DNA from: Pseudoduganella violaceinigra DSM 15887
Lineage (GTDB): Bacteria; Pseudomonadota; Gammaproteobacteria; Burkholderiales; Burkholderiaceae_D
Assembly (NCBI RefSeq): GCF_000425385.1
Contig: NZ_AUDI01000001.1
Location: 1 to 64,000, forward strand
Reading direction: 5' to 3'
Length of the DNA stretch: 64,000 bases
In this document: positions 53,483-62,225 of the stretch, in pieces
Layout of the letters: each line of letters opens with the position of its first letter
Position numbering within the stretch: the first letter of the stretch is position 1
Translations under genes and position numbers: made by a program
Notes under the pieces: model-generated
What the model was told of the DNA's origin: nothing
The model's database searches: none
What the model saw: the letters and a program-made list of their open reading frames with translations, nothing else

Positions 53483-55417
53483 TTACTCTTTTTGCTCCGC
53501 GCCGGTTGGAAGCGGCAACGGCTTGGTCACCGTCGATGTGGCGCCCTGCTGGTTTTGCGCGCCTTCCGCAGGCGGGACAGCCGCCGGAATGGCGCCCGGC
53601 ACGGGCTGCACGGCGCCGCCGGCGGGACGTGCGCCCGGCATGACAACGGCCTGGCGCGGCGTCACATCGGGACGGCGGCGGAAATTGGCCTCGGTGCCGG
53701 CCGAAAACTCGGAAGCGGAGATCTCCGGCCGCTGCAGGTTGCGCACCAGGTGCGGCGTAATCGACAGCACGATCTCGGTCTTCTGGTTGTCGTCCGTCTG
53801 CGAACCGAACAAGCGGCCAAGGATGGGCAGGTCGCCCAGGCCAGGCAGGCGGCTGGCGGTGCTGCGCTGTTCATTGTTGATCAGGCCCGCCAGCACCTGG
53901 TTCTCGCCATCCTTGAGCTGCAGGAAGGTGGACGCCTGGCGCGTGCCGATCTGGTAGGCGACGGTGCCGGTCTTCGTGACGAGCCGGTCGATCAGGTTCG
54001 ACACTTCCAGCGAAATGCGGATGCCCACCTCGTTATTCAGGTAGATGGTCGGTTCGGCATTCAGCGTCAGGCCGACTTCGACATAGCTCACCGATTCCGA
54101 GGCAAAGCCCGCGGTGCCAGGCGACACCGTGGTGGTAATCACCGGCAGCTTGTCGCCGATCACGACCTTGGCTTTCTCCTTGTTGCGCACGCGGATGCGC
54201 GGGCTGGCCAGCAAGTTGGTGTCGCCGGCGGTCCTTTTCAGGTTGATGGTGCCGTTCAAGCCGGTCACGCCGACCAGGTCGCGCGTCAGGATATCCAGGT
54301 CGCGCAGGGTCACCGTGGAGCCGGTGCCCTTGCTGCTCAGGACCGACAGGCCCACCGCGTTCGGCCACTCGACGCCCAGGCCCAGCAGGCGGCTGCGTTT
54401 GACCTCCAGGATGTCCACGTCCAGCATCACCTCGGGCTCCGCCTGGTCCTGCGCGGCGATGATCTTTTCCGCCAGCTTCACGGCGTCGGCGCTGTCGCGC
54501 AGGATCACCAGGTTGAGCTTTTCATCGGCCACCACATCGCGCGATTTGAGGATGGTCTTGAGGGTATTGGCCACCGTCTTGGCTTCGGCGTTGGCCAGGT
54601 AGAAGGTGCGCACCACCGTCTCCTGGTATTCCTTCAGCTTGGCCGCCGTGTTCGGGTAGATCAGGACGGTATTGCTGTCCATGACCTGCTGCTCCAGCTG
54701 GTTGGTCATCAGCAGGAAATAGATCGCCGACTCCACCGTGCTGTTCTTCAGCTGGATGGTGGTGCGGGCATCGCTCTTGACATCCTTGTCGAAGATGAAA
54801 TTCAGGCCCGAACGGCGCGAGATGATGTCGAACACCTGCTTCAGCGGCGCTTCGCGGAACTCGATCGTGATCGGCGTCTTGTAGGCTTTGGAGAGCCCGG
54901 ATTCGGACAGCGCCTGCGGCATCTGTTCGTTGATGGTCCGCATCAGGGCGCGCGCCCTCGCATGGTCCGGCTTCTCGGTCAGCACCGTGGCGACGCGGCT
55001 CTTCGCCGCATCGAAGTCCTTCTGCTCTAGAAAGGCGTTGGCCTGCGCCAGCAGCTTGTCGTGGCGGTCGGCCATCTCCAGCGCGCGCAAGCCGCCCGCG
55101 GCGCGTTCATTCTGCGGATTCATCGCCAGCACGCGCTGGAAGTTCTGCGCCGCCGGAAGGTATTTGCCCTCGTTGACGAACTGGTCGGCCTGCTCCAGCA
55201 GGCGCGCGCTGGTGCGGTCGCGCGCCTGCAGGTAGGCGGCGCGGTAGATGGCGCTGCTCGGATCGCGTTCGATCGCCTCCTGGTACTTCAGCAGGCCGGC
55301 TTCCACCTGGTCTTTTTCCACCAGGTCGCGTCCTTCGCGAAAGGCCATATCGGCTGCGCAGCCGGACAGCGCCAGCACCAGCACCGACAGCGTCAGCGTT
55401 CTCAGACTTGGCTTCAC
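53483..55417 (-). CDS. Secretin with N-terminal TPR-like region (GspD/PilQ/MshL family)
   Basis: This 644-residue outer-membrane channel protein has a lipobox (LALSGC, lipidated Cys near residue 20) and TPR-like helices over about residues 25-165 ([56 protein letters not shown]). A secretin/STN-like short domain ([20 protein letters not shown], near 180) and an N1-type domain follow. The secretin core has [19 protein letters not shown] near 400 and the [14 protein letters not shown] type signature as [14 protein letters not shown] near 530. The tail is Pro/Ala-rich. The start is GTG in a GTGA overlap with the upstream gene. A TPR domain fused to a lipidated secretin could do away with a separate pilotin. 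Confidence 0.88.
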   Translation of the reverse strand: MKPSLRTLTLSVLVLALSGCAADMAFREGRDLVEKDQVEAGLLKYQEAIERDPSSAIYRAAYLQARDRTSARLLEQADQFVNEGKYLPAAQNFQRVLAMNPQNERAAGGLRALEMADRHDKLLAQANAFLEQKDFDAAKSRVATVLTEKPDHARARALMRTINEQMPQALSESGLSKAYKTPITIEFREAPLKQVFDIISRRSGLNFIFDKDVKSDARTTIQLKNSTVESAIYFLLMTNQLEQQVMDSNTVLIYPNTAAKLKEYQETVVRTFYLANAEAKTVANTLKTILKSRDVVADEKLNLVILRDSADAVKLAEKIIAAQDQAEPEVMLDVDILEVKRSRLLGLGVEWPNAVGLSVLSSKGTGSTVTLRDLDILTRDLVGVTGLNGTINLKRTAGDTNLLASPRIRVRNKEKAKVVIGDKLPVITTTVSPGTAGFASESVSYVEVGLTLNAEPTIYLNNEVGIRISLEVSNLIDRLVTKTGTVAYQIGTRQASTFLQLKDGENQVLAGLINNEQRSTASRLPGLGDLPILGRLFGSQTDDNQKTEIVLSITPHLVRNLQRPEISASEFSAGTEANFRRRPDVTPRQAVVMPGARPAGGAVQPVPGAIPAAVPPAEGAQNQQGATSTVTKPLPLPTGAEQKE

Positions 55418-55968
55418 TCAATCACTCCAATATTTAGCTGCTGCACCTGATTCATGGGCAGATAGGTCATCGTCAGGGTAGGCGGTGCAATGGCATCCAC
55501 GCGGTACATGCCGTCGATCTGGCTGCCTTTTTGCACGACAAAGGTCTGTTCGCCGCGGCCAAGATACACTTCCCACTTGCCGTCCGCAGCCGCCTTGCCG
55601 AGGAACTGGAACGGCAGCGGCGGCGCGGTTGGCGGCGGCGGCGGCGCCGGTTTCAGTTCCGCTGCGGACGGCGGCGGCGGCGGCGGCGGGTTCCACGACT
55701 GGCCGCCGAACACGCCGTCGCGGCTCTTGAACGAACCCTCGCCGGCATCGCCGATCAATTCCTCGCGCGGCAGCAGGCGCAGGATGGCGGCCGCGCCCGG
55801 ACGCGCGGCAGCGGCCGGCGCGGCGGCCGGCGCCGTTGCCGGCTGGGCGCGCGCGGGCTTGCGGTCGACCGCTTCGGCCACGCCGGCGTTGGGCGATTTG
55901 TCGCCGAACAGCACCAGGACGGCGGCTGCGGCCAGCGCCACGCCCATCAGGATATGGCGCGGCTTCAT
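55414..55968 (-). CDS. PilP/GspC-like periplasmic protein
   Basis: This 184-residue protein has one N-terminal membrane segment (ILMGVALAAAAVLVLFG), a long Ala/Pro linker with a run of seven prolines near residue 95, and a small C-terminal beta domain (LPFQFLGKAAADGKWEVYLG, VVQKGSQIDGMYRVDAI, LNIGVIE). The beta domain has the pattern of the HR domain of GspC or PilP, which touches the secretin. It is coupled to both neighbours by 4-nt overlaps. Assignment rests on topology, position next to the secretin and weak similarity. Confidence 0.72.
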   Translation of the reverse strand: MKPRHILMGVALAAAAVLVLFGDKSPNAGVAEAVDRKPARAQPATAPAAAPAAAARPGAAAILRLLPREELIGDAGEGSFKSRDGVFGGQSWNPPPPPPPSAAELKPAPPPPPTAPPLPFQFLGKAAADGKWEVYLGRGEQTFVVQKGSQIDGMYRVDAIAPPTLTMTYLPMNQVQQLNIGVIE

Positions 55969-56495
55969 GGCTGATCCTTCAGGTACAGCGTGAAGCGCAC
56001 GCGGGCCTCCACCACGGGTTCAGCAATCGCCTCGCGGCGGAAGGCAACATCGTCCAGTGCGGCGAAGGGGATGGCCACCAGGGCCTGCAGGCTGAATTGC
56101 CAGATATTCTGGTATGCGCCCTTGACCGGCAGCGTGACCTGGTAAGACGCCACGCCGCTGGCCTTGTCCTGGCCGAACTTGTAGTCGCCCTGCTCCAGCG
56201 CCAGGCCGGTCTTGGCGGCGATGTCGAACAGCTGCTTGACCTGCTGTTCGGCATGGCGCTTCTCGCCCAGCGCGGCATAGAAATGGGCCAGGTTCTCGTT
56301 GGCGCTCGGCGGCGGAGCCGCCTGCACCAGCTGCGCCGGGGCCGGCGGCAAGGGCTGGTATGCCTGCTGGCGCGCCTTGAGCGACCAGGCCAGCACCAGC
56401 GCGCCGGCGGCCAGCAAGGCCAGTGCGGCGCATCCGGCTAGGCCAAGGCGCATCGCGGCAAGGCGCAGCCGCAGCATCACGGCAGTCAGGTTCAT
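55965..56495 (-). CDS. PilO/GspM-like platform protein
   Basis: This 176-residue bitopic protein has a short cytosolic end, a membrane helix (LGLAGCAALALLAAGALVLAW, near residues 17-37), a coiled region and a C-terminal ferredoxin-like fold (ASYQVTLPVKGAYQNIWQF and VVEARVRFTLYLK). Size, topology and position after the PilN-like gene point to PilO. The ATG at 56495 overlaps the preceding stop; a frame open to 56750 lies inside that gene. Confidence 0.72.
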   Translation of the reverse strand: MNLTAVMLRLRLAAMRLGLAGCAALALLAAGALVLAWSLKARQQAYQPLPPAPAQLVQAAPPPSANENLAHFYAALGEKRHAEQQVKQLFDIAAKTGLALEQGDYKFGQDKASGVASYQVTLPVKGAYQNIWQFSLQALVAIPFAALDDVAFRREAIAEPVVEARVRFTLYLKDQP

Positions 56496-57037
56496 CGCGC
56501 CCTCCACTGTACTTCCACCTGGAACCGCAGCGGGCGGTTCGGGTCCTGGTCGTTGACTTCGTGGCGCAGCAGCGCCGCGCCGGTAAAGAATTCCTGCTGC
56601 TTCAACTGCTCGATATAGCCGACCATATCGTCGCTGTTCTTCGCCTCGGCCGTGATCTTCAGGATCTGCTTGCGCGGGTCGGGATCGAGCGCCAGCAGCG
56701 CCACCGTCGGCAGGTTCGCTGCGGCGACCGCGTCCTGCAGCTGGCGCCATGGCAGGTTCAGCTGGAGGATGGCGGCGTTGACCGCGGCCGCCTGGACTTC
56801 GGGAATGGCAGTTTCAGGCTTGCGTTCCGGCGCGCGCACGGCGGCGGCCTGCTTGCGCTGCTGCGCCTGCAGGGTCGCGTCGCGTGCGGCCTGCTGCCTT
56901 GCCGCCTGCATGCCGACCGCGGCGCCCGCCAGTAGCAGCAGCGCGCCCAGCGCGCCGGCCAGCAGCACGGCCGGATGAATGCGGTACAGCGCGGCGCGCC
57001 AGCCCGGCGCCGCGAAATCGATGCGCATCGGCTTCAT
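56492..57037 (-). CDS. PilN-like platform protein
   Basis: This 181-residue bitopic protein has a short cytosolic tail (MKPMRIDFAAPGWRA), a membrane helix (VLLAGALGALLLLAGAAVGM), a long Ala/Gln-rich helix and a C-terminal alpha/beta domain with LKITAEAKNSDDMVGYIEQL. The N-terminal (I/L)NF-type stretch that binds PilM in type IV pili appears as IDFAAP. It is coupled by 4-nt overlaps to both neighbours. Confidence 0.75.
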   Translation of the reverse strand: MKPMRIDFAAPGWRAALYRIHPAVLLAGALGALLLLAGAAVGMQAARQQAARDATLQAQQRKQAAAVRAPERKPETAIPEVQAAAVNAAILQLNLPWRQLQDAVAAANLPTVALLALDPDPRKQILKITAEAKNSDDMVGYIEQLKQQEFFTGAALLRHEVNDQDPNRPLRFQVEVQWRAR

Positions 57038-57819
57038 GCGGCGGCTCCCAGGGCTGCGGTGGCGATATGCTTGTCGCTGCCGGCCGGCTTGGCCAGCGCC
57101 GCCGGAATCTCGCCGGCCAGCTGGATCAGGGCCGGCGCTGGCAGACCAAGCAGCAGGGCTTCGCGCTGCGCCGCCTGGGTCAGCCAGTAATGGTCGGCGC
57201 CTTGCGGAATCGCGACGTGGCGCACTGCGCGCAGGCGCCCGTCTTCGCAGGCGGCCAGCGCCAGCAAGCCGGCCTGCGCCACGCCGAACCAGGCGCCGTT
57301 CTTCAAGGCGCCCGCATGACGGTTCCAGGCCGCCACGAAGTACGGCACGATGGCGGTCGGCACCAGCCCATGCTGGACGGCGGCGTTTTCAATGGCGCTC
57401 TTCAATCGGCGCGGAACGGCGGCGGCCAGGAAGGGCGCACCGGCGTTCCAGTCGGCGCTGATATGCCAGGCCGCCGGCGTCTCGCCGTACAGGGCGTGGA
57501 AGCGCAGCGCGGTGGCGCCTTCCAGGTCGGCCAGGCGGGCTGCCTGCACCGGCGGCGTTACCTGCCACAGGCGCACCAGTTCATCCGAGAGGACGAAGCT
57601 GGCCGCCATGCCGGCCACCGGCTGTCCGGCCAGCAAGGCCGCCATGGCGCCCGGCAGCGCATCGGCGACGGCGTCGTGCGCCAGGCCGGAAGCGGCCGGC
57701 GCCAGCGGCTGAGCAGCCAGCAGCTCCGGCGCCGCGCTTCCCCAGCGCCGCGCGCGCAGCAGGCGCAAAGCCTGCGGCGTCACCTCGATGCGCAGCGATT
57801 GCGTGAAATTCTTAAGCAT
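57034..57819 (-). CDS. PilM/GspL-cytoplasmic-domain-like protein
   Basis: This 261-residue soluble protein has no membrane segment. It precedes the PilN-like gene and follows the ATPase gene, the place of PilM in type IV pilus operons or of the cytoplasmic half of GspL. It is about 90 residues shorter than typical PilM, and an actin-like ATP-binding motif is not clear. It overlaps gspE by 8 bases. The identity is inferred mainly from order and size. Confidence 0.6.
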   Translation of the reverse strand: MLKNFTQSLRIEVTPQALRLLRARRWGSAAPELLAAQPLAPAASGLAHDAVADALPGAMAALLAGQPVAGMAASFVLSDELVRLWQVTPPVQAARLADLEGATALRFHALYGETPAAWHISADWNAGAPFLAAAVPRRLKSAIENAAVQHGLVPTAIVPYFVAAWNRHAGALKNGAWFGVAQAGLLALAACEDGRLRAVRHVAIPQGADHYWLTQAAQREALLLGLPAPALIQLAGEIPAALAKPAGSDKHIATAALGAAA

Positions 57820-59497
57820 GCAAGGTCACCCGCTTGATTTCCGCCAGCGTGGTATCGCCGCGCCGCACCACTTCCATCGCGGCGTGGCGCAGGCTGCGCG
57901 TGCCGTTGGCATAGGCGGCGGCCTTGATCTGGCGGATCGGCCGTTTTTCCACGATCAGTTCGCGGATTTCATCGTTCAGGGTCAGGATTTCCGCGATCGA
58001 GCGGCGTCCCTTGAAGCCGGTGCCGCGGCAGTCGCCGCAGCCCTTGCCTTCCTTGAAGTGGTAGTCGTACACGTCGGCGCGCGCCAGGCCCACGCTGGCC
58101 AGCTCCTCGTCGGACGGGGTCACCTCGACCGCGCAATGCGGGCAGTTGATGCGCACCAGGCGCTGCGCCCAGATGCCGTTCAGCGCCGAGACGAAGGCGT
58201 ACGGGTCGATGCCCATATGGGTGAAGCGGCCGAACACGTCGAATACATTATTGGCGTGCACGGTGGTCAGCACCAGGTGGCCGGTCAGCGCCGACTGCAC
58301 GGCGATTTCCGCCGTTTCGCGGTCGCGGATCTCGCCCACCATGATCTTGTCCGGGTCGTGGCGCAGGATCGAACGCAGGCCCTTGGCGAAGGTCAGGCCC
58401 TTCTTCTCGTTCACCGGAATCTGCAGGATGCCCGGCAGCTGGTATTCCACCGGGTCTTCGATGGTGATGATCTTTTCGCGGCCGTTGTGGATCTCGGTCA
58501 GCGCCGCGTACAGCGTGGTGGTCTTGCCGGAACCGGTCGGCCCGGTCACCAGCAGCATGCCGTACGCCTCCTGAGCCAGCGAGCGCAAGGTCGCCAGCGA
58601 CGCCGCGTCGAAGCCCAAGGCTTCCAGCGTCAGCGAGCCGTAGGATTCGATCATGGCGCGCTTGTCCAGAATACGGATCACCGCGTCTTCACCGTGGATC
58701 GAGGGCATGATCGACACGCGCAAGTCGATTTCCCGCCCCATCGATTCGACGCGGAAGCTGCCGTCCTGCGGCACGCGGCGTTCCGCGATATCGAGTTCGG
58801 CCAGCACCTTCAGGCGCGAAATGATCTGCTCCGCCACATCGATGCCGTTGACGGCGGTGGCGTGATCGAGCACGCCGTCGACGCGGTATTTGACGGCCAG
58901 GCCGCCCGCCGTCGACTCCAGGTGGATGTCGGAAGCGCCGGCCTTGAGCGCATCGTACAGGGTGGAATTGACCAGGCGCACCGCCGGGCTGGCGCCTTCC
59001 GAAACGGAGGCGAACGACAGCACCGCCGCCGTCTTGCCGTCGCGCCGCGCGCCCTCGCCGCCGGAAACCAGGCTGTCGACCGCGCGGGCCGACTCTTCCT
59101 GCTTGGACAGGTAGGCCTGGATATCGGCCTGCAGCGCCAGCCGCAATTGCAGCGGCGCCGACGCCGGGCAGCGCGCCTGCGTCGCCAGCCAGGTCTGCAG
59201 ATCGAGGTCGAACGGATCGGCAATCACGCCCACCGACGCGCCGTCCTGCGTGCGCAGCAGCACGCAGTGGCGCGCCATCGCCTGCGACAGCGGCAACAGA
59301 TCGAAGGCCGGCGCGAAGGCCAGCATATCGGCCGTCTCCAGCACGGCCAGGCCGAACGGCTGGGCCAGCGCCCGCACCGCCAGGCGCGGCTCGATGCCGG
59401 ACAGCTGTTCCAGTTCCTCCACCAGGCTGCGCTTGGACAGCGCGCACTGGGCGCGCGCCTTGGACAATACATTCGCGTCGAGCACCGGCAAGGTCAT
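57812..59497 (-). CDS. gspE: Type II secretion/type IV pilus assembly ATPase (GspE/PilB family)
   Basis: This 561-residue hexameric secretion ATPase has an N-terminal MshEN/GspE-N domain (about 1-150) and a core with Walker A GPTGSGKTTTLYAAL near residue 317. The Asp box is EDPVEYQLPG near 347, Walker B GEIRDRETAEIA near 385, and the His box is LTTVHANNVFD near 413. The tetracysteine zinc site is CPHC (near 450) and CGDC (near 483). It powers pseudopilus assembly. The start overlaps the gspF stop by 4 nt. Confidence 0.93.
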   Translation of the reverse strand: MTLPVLDANVLSKARAQCALSKRSLVEELEQLSGIEPRLAVRALAQPFGLAVLETADMLAFAPAFDLLPLSQAMARHCVLLRTQDGASVGVIADPFDLDLQTWLATQARCPASAPLQLRLALQADIQAYLSKQEESARAVDSLVSGGEGARRDGKTAAVLSFASVSEGASPAVRLVNSTLYDALKAGASDIHLESTAGGLAVKYRVDGVLDHATAVNGIDVAEQIISRLKVLAELDIAERRVPQDGSFRVESMGREIDLRVSIMPSIHGEDAVIRILDKRAMIESYGSLTLEALGFDAASLATLRSLAQEAYGMLLVTGPTGSGKTTTLYAALTEIHNGREKIITIEDPVEYQLPGILQIPVNEKKGLTFAKGLRSILRHDPDKIMVGEIRDRETAEIAVQSALTGHLVLTTVHANNVFDVFGRFTHMGIDPYAFVSALNGIWAQRLVRINCPHCAVEVTPSDEELASVGLARADVYDYHFKEGKGCGDCRGTGFKGRRSIAEILTLNDEIRELIVEKRPIRQIKAAAYANGTRSLRHAAMEVVRRGDTTLAEIKRVTLHA

Positions 59498-60678
59498 GCC
59501 ATCTCTCCCGCCAGGTCAAAAATCGGCATATACAAAAGCACCACAATAGCGCCCACCACCAGGCCGATACAGGCCATCAGCAGCGGTTCAAATGTCCGGG
59601 TAAAACGGTCGATCCAGCGCCCGATCTCGCCGTCGTAGAAGGCCGCCGACTGCGTCAGCATCGCCCCCATCTCGCCGGTGCGCTCGCCCACGCGCAGCAT
59701 GCGCAGGGAAATTGGCGTGGTCAGGCCGTTGGCCTCGAACGCCGAGGACAGCGGCAACCCCGCTTCGATCATGGCGCGCGCGCCCTGCAAGCCCTCTTTC
59801 ACATTGGCCGAGACCATGGCCTGCACCGTGTCCACCGCGTTCAGGATGGTGATGCCGCCTTCGCTCAGCATACCCAGGGTCAGGTAAAGGCGCGACAGCT
59901 CATAGATTTTCACCCGCTCGCCCACGCCCGGCAAACGCGCCAGCAGGCGCGCCATGCCGCCGCTGCGCAGCAGGCGCTGCACGCCCAGCACCAGGCCGCC
60001 GATCAGGGCGCCGATGCCGGCCAGCAGCGGCACCGTATGGGCCGCCGCGAACTGGCCCCAGGTCAGCATCAGCTGCGACATCCACGGCAGGTTGCGGCCG
60101 GCGCCCTGGTACACCTCGGCAAAGCGCGGCACCACATAGGCGATCAGGAACAGCGAGACCCCGCCGCCCACCAGCAGCAGGATGCAGGGGTAGATGGCGG
60201 CGCTCACCAGCTTGGCGCGCACCAGGTCCACGCGCTGCTGGTAATCGATGAAGCGTTCCAGCGAGCGCGGCAGGTCGCTGGTGCCTTCGGCCGCCTTGAC
60301 AATGCCCACGTACAGGGGCGGGAATAATTGCGGCTGCTCGGCCAGGACGGTGGAAAAGCGCTGGCCTTCGCGCAGGCCATCCAACAGGCGTTCCAGCACG
60401 CTGCGCGTGGCCGGGGCCGCCTCCTTTTCCAGCAGCGCTTCCAGCGCTTCCACCACGCCCAGGCCGGCATTAAGCAGCGCCAGCAGCTCCTGGCTGAACA
60501 GCACAAGGGATAGCGCCTTGGTTTTGCCCGCGCGCAGCCCGGCGCGGCGCGGTGCGATGGCGCTGACGAACAGGCCGCGCGCCTCCACCTGGCGGCGCGC
60601 GTCGGCCTCGTCGCGGCCATCGACCACCAATTGGCCGATCGCCATGTCCGGTGACAGGGTTCGAACGTCGAACTGCAT
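59494..60678 (-). CDS. gspF: Type II secretion platform protein GspF
   Basis: This 394-residue inner-membrane protein has two T2SSF domains (about 65-190 and 265-390) and three membrane segments near residues 165, 210 and 370. The N terminus (MQFDVRTLSPDMAIGQLVVDG, then ADARRQVEARGLFV) is typical of GspF. The motif LSLVLFSQELLALLNAGLGV marks the first domain. It anchors the ATPase and pseudopilins. Confidence 0.93.
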   Translation of the reverse strand: MQFDVRTLSPDMAIGQLVVDGRDEADARRQVEARGLFVSAIAPRRAGLRAGKTKALSLVLFSQELLALLNAGLGVVEALEALLEKEAAPATRSVLERLLDGLREGQRFSTVLAEQPQLFPPLYVGIVKAAEGTSDLPRSLERFIDYQQRVDLVRAKLVSAAIYPCILLLVGGGVSLFLIAYVVPRFAEVYQGAGRNLPWMSQLMLTWGQFAAAHTVPLLAGIGALIGGLVLGVQRLLRSGGMARLLARLPGVGERVKIYELSRLYLTLGMLSEGGITILNAVDTVQAMVSANVKEGLQGARAMIEAGLPLSSAFEANGLTTPISLRMLRVGERTGEMGAMLTQSAAFYDGEIGRWIDRFTRTFEPLLMACIGLVVGAIVVLLYMPIFDLAGEMA

Positions 60679-60697
60679 CGTTCAGGCCGGGCCGTGC

Positions 60698-61129
60698 TTA
60701 TTGGGCGCCGATATCGGCGTTTTCGCCCTCGCCGCCGGGCTGGCCGTCCTTGCCGAGGGAGATGATCTCGTATTCCGCCTTGGCGCCCGGCGCCTTGTAC
60801 TGGTATGGACGACCCCACGGATCGGCCGGCACGACCTTCTTCAGATAAGGACCGTTCCATTTGGCGCCGGCCGTGGCGGGCGCCGTCAACAGGGCGCCCA
60901 GGCCCTCTTCCGTGCTCGGGTAGCGGCCGACATCCAGGCGGTAGGTGTCCAGCGCTTTGTCGAAGGCCTCGATCTGCGCTTTGGCGACCGTGACTTCCGA
61001 TTTGCCCAACTGGGAAAAATATTTGGGGCCGACATACGCGGCCAACAGGCCAATGATGACGATCACCACCAGCAGCTCAAGCAGGGTGAAGCCGCGATTG
61101 GCTCTGCCATGAATCCGTGCTGCAAACAT
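60698..61129 (-). CDS. gspG: Major pseudopilin GspG
   Basis: The 143-residue major pseudopilin has cleavage site RANRG/FTLLELLVVIVIIGLLAAYV with Glu5, then the family-typical VGRYPSTEEGLGALL and DPWGRPYQYKAPG. The terminal EIISLGKDGQPGGEGENADI carries the Asp/Glu residues of the GspG calcium site. These features are those of a true type II secretion major pseudopilin, not of a type IV pilin. ATG at 61129 with GGAGG eight bases upstream is preferred to an earlier ATG at 61171. It is first in the 11-gene operon. Confidence 0.94.
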   Translation of the reverse strand: MFAARIHGRANRGFTLLELLVVIVIIGLLAAYVGPKYFSQLGKSEVTVAKAQIEAFDKALDTYRLDVGRYPSTEEGLGALLTAPATAGAKWNGPYLKKVVPADPWGRPYQYKAPGAKAEYEIISLGKDGQPGGEGENADIGAQ

Positions 61130-61463
61130 CCGTACCACCTCCGCCTTGAATAGAACTGCAGAGGCTACCACGCAGCTTTAGGTTTCGACAATGTTTTCTG
61201 TAGTGCGTGTCCACCAACCGCTTGCCGGACGCCATTTCGTCTCAAGCTTAACAAAAGTGTCGCGAATTTTTCACAACTAAAACTATCGGCCCATCTCGTT
61301 TCTTCATAGGAATGTCCAAACTTTATATGTTCTTCGCTTAATAAAATTAAATTTATATCATTGAAATTTTGATCACTTTCTGCCGCACTATTGCTATATT
61401 CGTTGCAACCTGAACAACACAGGGATCGCCGTTTTCGACCACAAAAATGTAAGGGAACGCAAT
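61130..61463. promoter_or_regulatory. AT-rich divergent control region of gspG operon and PEP-CTERM gene
   Basis: The 334-bp gap is strikingly AT-rich from about 61250 to 61400 compared with the genes on both sides. It must hold promoters for the leftward secretion operon and the rightward PEP-CTERM/protease genes. I see no clear -35/-10 pair. An AT-rich intergenic region of this kind may bind H-NS-like or other global regulators (inference). Confidence 0.5.
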
Positions 61464-62204
61464 ATGCAACAGCATTTCACACGCCTTAAAAAGCTTGCCG
61501 GCGGCACCCTGCTCGGCGCAGCCGCCGTGTTCGCCGCCCCGGCCCACGCCAGCGTCGCCAGCTTCGACGGGCAAGCGCCCATGGTGTACAACCATGGCGA
61601 AAAATTCCAGGATAGCGGCCTCACCTTCACGTCGCAGATTTCGGCTTACCTCCAGTCCCAGGGCGTCAATTCCGGCATGGGCGGCGCCATCCTCGACAGC
61701 AACAACCCGAACAGCTGCGGCGCCCTCAACGACTGCCCCACGGGCGGCAGCGGCAAATTCTATGCAGGCTTGAATGATGGTTCGGTCGACATCGGACATG
61801 CCGGCGGCTTCTTCTCCCTGAACTCCCTGCGCTTCGCCTTCTTCACCCCGCTCGCCGGCCTGGAAAACCTCACGTTCGGCCAGCTGGTGCTGAACGCCAC
61901 CACCGTCGATGGCACCAGCCTGCGCCTCAGCACCGACTTCGCCGGCCAGGATGAAGACGGCCACTTCATGTTCTCGACCTGGAAGCTGGCGCCCGACTTC
62001 AAAGCCCTGCGCCTGAGCAAGATCAACCTCAGCGCCTGCCTGTACGACGGCAATGGCGGCTGCTTCAATATGGCCGACTGGGCGCCTTACGCGGCCCAGT
62101 TCGCCATCGACGACCTGGACGTCAATGTGCCGCTGCCCGGCTCCGTCCCGCTGCTGCTGCTCGGCCTGGCCGGTCTCGCCGCCATCCGCCGCCGCGCCCA
62201 CTAA
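61464..62204 (+). CDS. PEP-CTERM-like exported protein (QFxxD/VPLPGS type)
   Basis: The 246-residue precursor has AAGGGA before the ATG, a signal peptide ending near AAPAHA/SVASF and a beta-rich body with four Cys in two pairs (NSCGALNDC near residue 75, CLYDGNGGC near 192). The C terminus has AQFAIDDLDVNVPLPGSVPL, a hydrophobic helix LLLLGLAGLAAI and RRRAH, a sorting signal of the VPLPGS type. I recall a PEP-CTERM subfamily defined by QFxxD before the signal, which fits. It ends 21 bases before the S8 protease start, so the two are probably one operon. Confidence 0.85.
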   Translation: MQQHFTRLKKLAGGTLLGAAAVFAAPAHASVASFDGQAPMVYNHGEKFQDSGLTFTSQISAYLQSQGVNSGMGGAILDSNNPNSCGALNDCPTGGSGKFYAGLNDGSVDIGHAGGFFSLNSLRFAFFTPLAGLENLTFGQLVLNATTVDGTSLRLSTDFAGQDEDGHFMFSTWKLAPDFKALRLSKINLSACLYDGNGGCFNMADWAPYAAQFAIDDLDVNVPLPGSVPLLLLGLAGLAAIRRRAH

Positions 62205-62225
62205 CCGTCAACCAAGGATCCCTCC

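Noticed and set aside
61395..61415. Possible sigma-54 promoter (CTGCCG-N5-TTGCT) before the PEP-CTERM-like gene
   Set aside because: The GG of the -24 element is not present; only the -12 half matches, so chance is likely.
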